DNA of 64,000 nucleotides from positions 342,315,457-342,379,456 of the forward strand of contig OY856412.1 in the NCBI GenBank assembly GCA_963693085.1, written 5' to 3'. The notes below the pieces were generated by a model. It made no database searches. It saw only the letters and a list, made by a program, of their open reading frames with translations, and was not told where the DNA came from. The stretch comes from Alisma plantago-aquatica. Its lineage: Eukaryota > Streptophyta > Magnoliopsida > Alismatales > Alismataceae. Position numbers and translations under genes: made by a program. Numbering within the stretch: position 1 is the stretch's first letter; every line of letters begins with the position of its first letter. This document shows, piece after piece, positions 56,371-64,000 of this stretch.

Positions 56371-58250
56371 TACCAATAGACTCCCACTTGCACTTAGAGC
56401 CAATCACCTTTGAATCATATTCTTAGTGATATCTAAACATGTCCCACACGTTTTTGCTGCACTAGTGCTAATCCAGTGAGTTAGCAACATTTTTCTTTAG
56501 TCGGTATATTGCATATTTCACATCTCCTCGCTGTATGACATTTCATATGAGATGCATTTACTGTAATATGCTATCTAATATTCCTTGCCTAAAAATTAGC
56601 TCCATAGTTTGACTTAGTATATCTACTTTGTCATCAATGGTTGGAGTATCCTATAAGTTCATCCGTATGAACTTCTAGATCCATATAGTATCCTCTAGTG
56701 TACATAACACAACAATACTCGACATCCCTTTTAGAATTAAATGACCTTTTAATTTTGCTCGGAACATTTCCATTTAACAATTCTTGTTCACTTTACCATT
56801 GAATATAACTTTTATATTTTGCATTTTGCGATCATTTTTTGTCATTTCAGAAGCTTGCATCAATGTAACTCATTTACACTCAACTCTTCCTTGTATTACC
56901 ATAGAACTAATCCTTTAATACTTCATAAGTACATAAATAAGTTCTTTATGGTATTTTAGTGACTCTCACTGGAAGTAAACAGACATCCATTCATCATGTC
57001 CATTACATATGAGATAGCATGATCTACATATCATATTGTCATGTCTAATACATACAAGATGATGAATGCATATAATTTTTCTTGTCATGTCCAATACATA
57101 CAAGATAATGGGATGATTACATACATGATAGATCCAATTGCATAAGGCATATATCTATGTGTTCCTTTCTTCATAAGAATTTGGGACACGAGGCATATGA
57201 GAGACTAACTCCATGTAGCATGAACAAGTTTTCTCCCACTAAATCTTTGCATACTGAACCCTTCATTATAGATTGCCAATGTATGCTCTCTCTTTATCAG
57301 GTCAAGAGACTTTTGAGAACTATCTCTAAAGACCTCTATTCCTATCAAATAGGACATTTCTCTTTATTCCTTTAAAGAAGATATGTCCACACCAGTTTCT
57401 ATTCTTCGAACGTTTCATTCCTTATCAACATGTGGAATATGAATACGCTCTTCTTTATTTTGATATATCAGTCAAACCTTTTGACTATATAATCAAAGTA
57501 AAGACTCTAGTTCTGATATGCTTGTATTTAATCAATCATATTGATTAATTTCTTGTAACTTATAGATTGCAATCGCATTAACAAAATTATAAAACTCTTC
57601 AGGTTGTGTCACATACACATACTCATGTTATTCCTTCTAGTAATGCAGTTATAATATCCATATGCCAAATTTCATACTATTTAAGTTCCAATAGCAATCA
57701 TGATCATTTATGGCCTATAGCCACTGTAATTTGTAAAATAAAATCATGAGGTTCAACACCTTGAACTCATTTAAATTTATCTCAACCAAGCAGCTCTTGA
57801 AATGTCATCCATGTCAGTCTTAACTCTTAATACCCAATTGTACTTATGGGTCTTATCCCTATAAGTGCTACCATTAAGGTCATACCTTATTTGGTTCACA
57901 TGGAAGTCACTTTGGATCTTATGGCTCCAAGCCATAACTCAAGATCTGGTTCCTCAATATCATATAGATAAATTATTGACTCATCATCATATGACCAATT
58001 AATCACCTTTGAGTTTGGATATCATTATCCATCAAGATCAAGGTGTGTTCCACTAGATATATGAGGTGTATATGTTACATAAGAAATTTGAGATTCCACA
58101 ACAATTGTGACTCTTAATCTCCTTTTGTACATTTATATAGTGTAAAGCATGTTCTTTAGAAGAATTCTAGAAGATTAGTTATTTGTTTCATGATCATTCC
58201 CTTACTATTAGAGTATGATTCCTCCTTTGATTAGACATAATTATGCCTTA
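56371..58250 (-). pseudogene. Copia RT/RNase H and end of integrase, heavily decayed
   Basis: Minus-strand phrases identify copia pol despite many stops: NQRRNHTL near 58220 (integrase end, usual ERRNRTL), EPDLELWLGAIRSKVTSM (57960-57910, RT start), VQGVEPHDF and YEIWHMDIITALLEG (about 57760-57640, usual YEIWQMDVKTAFLNG), SYLIGIEVFRDSSQKSLDLI (about 57360-57290), and MPYAIGSIMYV (57150-57110, start of RNase H region). No open stretch longer than about 60 codons remains. Confidence 0.75.
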
Positions 58251-59150
58251 TTCATGAGTTTTCTATGATACCCTATCACAATTACTCACAAGGTCCTCAA
58301 ACATTTTCTTTAAGTATCTCGTTCATTGATCATATGAAAGAGGTAATACTTTTTCCAAGTTCATTCTTCATTTATGATTTTCTTGAACACTTCAAGTTAT
58401 TCATATTGGTATTTCATTAAATACCATATCTAAAGTATTAGCATTTACTCCAATAGGTATGTATATACATCAATATGTATTATACCTAATAGAACAGTCA
58501 TTCTCCCACTACATCTAGTGAAGATTGACTTGTCATCATGCTCAATAAACAAGACATTTATATCTCTTAGTGGTTCATTAACTAAGAGATTCTAGTTTAT
58601 CCATCAACATGGAACCCAGAGATGAATTTCTTATTCATTTGTTTAGATGATAATGCTAACAAATTGTTTGAGTAATCAATAACTTTTAGGTATTATTTAT
58701 TTTATCTCGTGCTTATCAAGTACCACAAGATAAATAAGGCATTGCTATAAAAGATCATATCTTTGAAATTGAAACATGAACTTTATTGATAGACATCATT
58801 GTCATTACAAGATGCAAAAATAAAGTGTTTCTATTTATTGGAAAAATGAAATAGCAGTTCATAACTCTATTACATGCCCTTTGGGATGAAATAAATTAAA
58901 AGGTACTTCTATCTATGGCAGCAACACTTGCTCCAATATTGATGAGTGTTCCTTCTTGGTCCTTTCATAAAGGCCATCACTACTTTTTAGATCATGCACA
59001 TCATATATGTCAGATCTATATCTTGGTATCATATACCTAAGATAAAGAAGCATTTTTAGGTTTATTTCATAATACCTAAGATAAAGAAGCATTTTTAGGT
59101 TTATTTCATAATACCTAAGATGGAGACTTCCATCCCCTCCTTCTTTAGTT
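58251..59150 (-). pseudogene. Copia protease/integrase region, barely readable
   Basis: By position this must hold the protease and most of the integrase. I could not find convincing motifs; stops are dense. 59033-59110 carries two exact 39-bp tandem copies (ATACCTAAGATAAAGAAGCA...), equal to 13 codons. Confidence 0.4.
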
Positions 59151-59968
59151 CATCTATGTAGAGAGGGAAATTTGTCTTCCAATGTCTTGGCTCATGACAA
59201 TGGTGACATTTGCCTCCCTTGTTCACCCCTCCCTTGTCTTTGAGATTTGAATATGGCTTGGACTGCTAGCTACCATCAAAACCTTTCTTTGTTTTGCCCT
59301 TTCCCTTGCCTTTAGACTTTACCTTCTTTCTACTGATCATAATCACGTATCTGTGTTTATCTTTCTTCATCTATGCCTCAGCTGACCTCAACATGCCCAA
59401 CAACTGTATCAGTGACCTATCAAAGTTGTTCATATTGTAGTTCATCACAAACTAATTCTAGGATTCTAGAAATGATTGTAGTATCTCATTAGTAGCCAAC
59501 TCTTGGCTCAGAGGGAATCCCAGTCATGTTAGGTTTTGTATATACCCAATCATCTTAGAGTGTGTGAGGGCCTACTGGATCTCCTTCTATCATAACACAT
59601 TTGAACAAAGCCTTGGAGACATCATATTAATCTTGATGTGCTTGGTCTTGATACATGTTCTTGAGATGTTGAACCATCTCAATGACGTCCATGTGTTCAT
59701 GTTGTCTCTGCAACTCATAGTTCATTGAGCACAACATCAAGCACTTCACATCAATGGCATCCTCAATATACTTCTTATAAACATCCCTTTTAGCCTTTGG
59801 TACGGTGGGAGTGGGTTCATCTGGTTCTGGTGTATCTAGAACATAGAGCGTTTGCTTTTGAGTGAGAATAGTTCTCAACATCCTAAACCAGCCATGGAAG
59901 TTGTTCCCATTTATCTTTTCCTTCTCAAGGACGGATCGCAATGAAAAGTGATTGTTGTTGGTAGCCAT
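59151..59968 (-). pseudogene. Copia Gag (UBN2/Retrotran_gag type)
   Basis: Starts at ATG 59968: MATNNNHFSLRSVLEKEKIN then GNNFHGWFRMLRTILTQKQT, LYVLDTPEPDEP and DVKCLMLCSMNYELQ, a clear copia gag N-terminus, open for 113 codons to 59627. Further on (about 59215-59160) the zinc knuckle reads CHHCHEPRHWKTNF, with the last Cys changed to Phe. Stops lie between. It would form the particle shell. Confidence 0.85.
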
Positions 59969-61017
59969 TTATTCTACAAAAAGGAAAATTTGCAATTTTA
60001 GTCCAAAACTCTTTTGATTTGATTTGATTTGAAAATTGATGATATTAATTTGGTCTTTAATTAATTGTCGCTCCCAATATTTTTATCAAATTGATAGCCC
60101 TCACCATTAATTCATAAGATTGCAGTGTACAACCTTCTAGTGAGCAAGATCTTGATTTAATCTAACCCATGGACCAGCTAGGGATGTCACCCACAACTAG
60201 AATATTTTAGGTAGGCAACCATTGCCAATTGCATCATATGCAACTCTTGATAGATGTTGTTCACAACTCCTTGGCATGTACATCTTTATGCCTCAAGGTG
60301 CTTGATCTGATCAAGGTCACCATGATAAGTCTGAGCCAAAAGGCAACACAATGAATATGCACCCTGCTAGGGAAGGCCCACATTTCACCATCACACTTCC
60401 ACAAGATAGACGGTCCACCATTCTAGGGTGTGCTAACACTTAGTTGATCAAGATTTTCATGTGTGCTACTTTTAGAAGGCATCTTAAACTTAATATTTAT
60501 ATTGAGGGGTTTGAATATGCTTATATATGCATATATGTATCTAATCACCACATATATAGTACATATCATATACATGCTATATCCCATAAATGAAAACATG
60601 CAATAAATATAAAGCGATGATTATGGCCATACTACTGTAGTTCCTTGGGCCACACGGAACTACAGTCATCTAAGGTCTACATCACATGCAACCAGTTATT
60701 AATGAAGATATGTGCTTGCCAATTTGAGTTGATTGGTTCAACCTTTGAACTGGTTGGCTCACCTCTTGGCCGGTTAGTTGGTCTCCTCCAGTCGGTCATC
60801 TGGCTCATCTAGATTGTTGGCTCGTCTGGTCGTCTGGGCTTCTCATTGGTCCACCAACTGTTCCTCAGTCGGTCATCTCAGTCCATCAAGTGGTCATCTT
60901 CATTATTCCTCATAACTAGAAATAAAGCTAGCTAATCTTATTTTACATAATGTTTGTGAAACCTTGAGTTACATTCAAGGGGAGCAAAGGTAGAAGTGAA
61001 TCTTGAGTCATCTCTGT
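59969..61017 (-). other. Copia leader, about 1 kb
   Basis: Non-coding DNA between gag ATG and LTR B. No TGGTATCAGAGC-type PBS is found next to LTR B: the minus strand after CCCAACA reads GAGATGACTCAAG. AT-rich at 60480-60610; the part 60740-60870 has GGTTGGCTC/GGCCGGTT words like those of the LTR U3. Confidence 0.5.
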
Positions 61018-63230
61018 TGGGTTTTAGGGGAGGCAGAGAACGCAGCGGAAACAAAAAATGTTCTCCTCCCCAAACCCAAAACAAGGAAACACATCAACGT
61101 CTATACAATAGGAAAGGGATGGTTTGTGGAATCATACCTTGTCCCGAGGCTTGCTCGGTGACAATACCTCACGGCTTGCGCGGTCTTCACCTCCGGTCTT
61201 GTACGATGTCTGTGAAGCTCCTGGTCGCACCGGGACTGATGACTCTTGGTCTCATCGGGACTGTCGGGATTGGCAGCTGTCCTCCGAGCAGAAGAAATCT
61301 CCCACCTCTGAAGTAGTCGACATGGACCACCTGGAACTCCAATCTCCTTGTCCCACAAGGAATTGGAAGGATTCGCACCCTCCTATCAGCGTACTAGTCA
61401 CTGACACACTCTCCTGCCACTAGTCGCTTTCTGCAATTTTCTTTCCCTTGTTGTGCCTCCCTTATCGGGTAGCACTTGCTCGGGCTCTCTCGGTTACCAA
61501 AACCAGAGAGAACGAAAACTTTACAGAGCAACTGGTTGCACTGTGTTGTTCTTTGAGAAGCCCCCAATACCCCTATATATATAGGAGGGTCATGGGACAG
61601 GGTTCTCTATCCCGGGTAATGCGGGACTAAAGTAGGAGTAGAAGGGTTCGAGATTTTCCACAAAAACAACCAACTGTGTGACTTGAACCAATCATTTCAC
61701 AACTGAAACAATCGATTGGGGGCCTGAGCCGGTCGGTTGACTCCTCAACTGATCGGTTTGGACACCTCAACCGATCGGTTCACTTTTGAACCGGTCGGTT
61801 CGTGGTCCTGATCAGTTCCCGATTGACTTTCCTTCTTTTGTTTCTAATTGGTATCAAATAACAATCCTTATTCCATTCGTATTAGACAAGTAAAACAAAA
61901 AGAATTTTCTCACAAATCTTTCTTTCCCAACTTGCTCGGTTCGACCTGTTGAACTGATCATTTCAACACTTGAACCGATTGTTTCACCCTGTCCATGAGT
62001 CGATCGGTTCACCAAGCTTAGCTGATCGGTTCATCACATGAGCCGATCGGTTGGGAGTGCAGATTGTGCAGAAATAGTCAATTGCAGTTTCAATCAATCT
62101 GATACTCTAATCAATCTGTCCAACACCTTGAACATTATGATATTAAGCTATCAATTAATTTAGTGTTTAATTGAACTACTAAAATCCTTTCGTAATCAAT
62201 CAAAACATTGTTTATGGACAAAACTCCTCTTCCAGATTGAATCCTATGTGTGTGACCCTGCAGGTCCATTTCACGTTGGAAGTGAAAGTCCATAACACTT
62301 ATGACTTCACAAGCAAAGAGCGGTGCCTAGTCACACATCAGTGCTACCTAAGTGAAATAGAAAGTTGGAGAACAACTTTCAATCCTACAATCCGGGAATG
62401 GTGTTACAGTGAATGTATAATTACTTTGTCTCTGATATCCCGAATTAACTCGAGGCATGGAACAGTCATCCTGTCAACGTTCATTCACTTTCTTGATCTC
62501 AGAGTAGATTGTAAGAGATATGTATGACATCAATATCACATATTGATTCACACATGTGTGCACGCCTTTCTCAATCCTACTCATCAAGTGGCCATGGATA
62601 TCAAGCTCCCTTAGGAGGGACAAATCCCATATCTATCACTCACCCCTCAAAAGCCCCATGTGTCCAAGCCACCCAATCATCACCTTTATAACAACCCATG
62701 TTTCAGGACTGTGTTTGATGATGTCAAAGTGTACCCAACGACATGTGTTGAGTGTAGTGATTTCAGGTCAAAAAATCACAATCACCACCATCACTGTGAG
62801 TACTGACTGTGACTACCATGTCATGGTTCCTTGTGTCAAACTCACGGTGGGTCTGTATGATATGTTTGTTCTCTAACAAGTACCTATGTGTTTGGTTTGA
62901 TATCTCTATATCATGACTAATGAGATTTTGTCATCAACCAACACCACAATCTAGTCTTGTGTGTCATTGTTGTCTATCTACCTTCCATAATGACATTCGA
63001 CTAGGGACATAACAAGAATGTACAAACTCTTAGCATCTGTATGATCTCATCGTTCAGGTCTTTAACCTGAAGGCATACGTCATTGAGTACTGTCATTCTC
63101 TAGACATTCAATATGTTCTATCACTATCTCATATGATTGAACCAGAAAGAATTGGAAGCTTGCCTTTGATGTTTATCAAATCAATCTTAATGTATCCCAC
63201 CAATCATCCCATGATTGGCTCTCAGGTATA
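61018..63230 (-). repeat. Copia LTR B (5' position)
   Basis: About 2.2 kb; the plus strand starts TGTTGGGTTTTAGGGG and ends near CTCAGGTATA. Less AT-rich than LTR A and visibly more diverged from A than LTR C is. Minus-strand TATA, CCTATATATATAGG, at 61585-61572. U3 (61720-62065) is full of CCGATCGGTT / GAACCGGTCGGTT inverted words. Confidence 0.75.
61720..62065. repeat. Cluster of CCGATCGG / CCGGTCGG inverted words
   Basis: About eight copies of GATCGGTT or GGTCGGTT, several in opposed pairs such as AACCGATCGGTTCA and TGAACCGGTCGGTT. On the minus strand they lie upstream of the LTR B TATA. Confidence 0.8.
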
Positions 63231-63245
63231 ATAGGCGTATCTATT

Positions 63246-64000
63246 GCAGCTCCTGGTCTTGACCCGAACTGCAGTTGACTATCGTCCTCCTGAGCGGTAT
63301 AAGTCTCCTGCCTTTATAGATAGTCCACACAAACTACGGAGAACTCTAGTCATCCTAAAGAATAGACTAGAAGGAGTTGTCCCCTTCTATTAGCGTACTA
63401 GTCACCGACATACTCCCACAACTAGTTACTATTTTGCAGTTGCCTTTCCCTCGTTGTTCCTCCCTGGACAAGTACAACTTGCTGGGGCTCTCTCGGTTAC
63501 CACAACCAGAGAGGAAAACAACTTTGCAAAGCAACTGATGTTCTGATTTGTGTCTATGGAGAAGCCCCCATGTACCCCTCTATTTATAGTAGAGGACAGG
63601 GTCAGGGTTCCCAAGATGTGCAGGAGTAGAAGGGTCCAAAATTTCCATGAATAATTTGCATTGCGGTAGGCAAACCGATCATTTCACTAGTGAACCGGTT
63701 GGTTGGGAGTGTGAGCCTATCGGTTCACTCAGTGAACCAGTCATTTCACTTCCCAGACCTTCCTACAATCGACTTTCCATATTCGTTTCTAATTAATGCA
63801 ATGATTAATTCTTGTACTAATCAAATTGAACAAGTGAAACAAAAAACTTTTTCTCAGGAACTGGGACAACTCAACATGACTTGTTTAGTCTAGCTGAACC
63901 GATCAGTTCACTGGAGTGGACCAGTCATCACACTGATAATGAGCTAATCGGTTCACCCAATGAATTGTTCGGTTGGTGGTCCAGATTGTGCATAACACAT
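63246..64000 (-). repeat. Copia LTR C, partial, runs off right edge
   Basis: Begins GCAGCTCCTGGTCTTGACC, equivalent to about 54531 of LTR A, so the first 200 bp of the LTR are missing. Identity with A is high by eye (near 85-90%), including the minus-strand TATA (63589-63580) and the GTGAACCGGTTGGTT words. It starts about 15 bp after LTR B ends. Confidence 0.8.

Larger units (their letters stand above)
54330..63230 (-). mobile_element. Ty1/copia element, minus strand, decayed
   Basis: On the minus strand: LTR (63230-61018), leader, gag (59968 onwards), integrase, RT and RNase H relics, PPT (about 56390-56371) and LTR (56370-54330). Integrase before RT defines Ty1/copia. The PPT reads CAAGTGGGAGTC next to the LTR start TGTATGCCC. 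The two LTRs share layout (CCCAACA ends, minus-strand TATA) but are clearly diverged. A third partial LTR after 63246 is more like the 54330 copy, so the identity of the original 5' LTR is uncertain. Confidence 0.75.

Overview
This window is nuclear plant DNA made almost entirely of LTR retrotransposons. I see no intact host gene, no tRNA or rRNA gene and no CRISPR array. The Ty3/gypsy chromovirus (Tekay/Del-like, with a chromodomain), Athila/Tat-type Ty3/gypsy, Ty1/copia and CACTA-type remains point to a flowering plant with a large, repeat-rich genome. The species cannot be told from the sequence. All coding regions are decayed by stops and frameshifts.

Layout. (1) 1-8567: minus-strand Ty3/gypsy chromovirus entering from beyond the left edge (integrase, RNase H, RT, protease, gag, PBS, then its 5' LTR). 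A complete solo LTR of another family (6012-7524, target duplication TGCTT) sits inside that LTR. (2) 8568-15446: old intergenic-like DNA with a diverged LTR fragment (9880-11152), a CACTA-type Transposase_24-like pseudogene (11997-12800) and three diverged copies of a roughly 150-bp repeat. (3) 15447-52048: a nested set. A plus-strand Tekay-like chromovirus (LTRs 15447-19400 and 48061-52048) is split in its integrase by an Athila-like element (22787-46999, duplication TCTAC). The Athila element is split in its protease by a non-autonomous LARD-like element (31225-39757, duplication CCTAT) with 3.17-kb LTRs and no coding capacity. The Athila 5' LTR also carries a truncated minus-strand gypsy element (about 23092-26920). 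(4) 52049-54329: a short spacer and a partial LTR of the same family as the outer chromovirus. (5) 54330-64000: a decayed minus-strand Ty1/copia element with related LTR copies at 54330, 61018 and about 63246.

History. Removing each insert and one copy of its duplication restores the reading of the interrupted host gene, so the order outer chromovirus, then Athila, then LARD is secure. By eye the LTR pairs are most diverged for the outer element, about 10% for Athila and only a few percent for the LARD, which agrees with that order.

The most unusual signal is in the LARD LTRs. Just upstream of the TATA box lie five consecutive hairpins (33638-33804 and 38999-39165). They share a nearly constant 16-nt loop, but each has a different, self-complementary stem. 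Also notable are inverted CGG/CCG-type repeats in the U3 regions of three unrelated LTR families, a duplicated polypurine-tract module forming the first part of the LARD LTR, and repeated PPT-like modules in the Athila 3' region.
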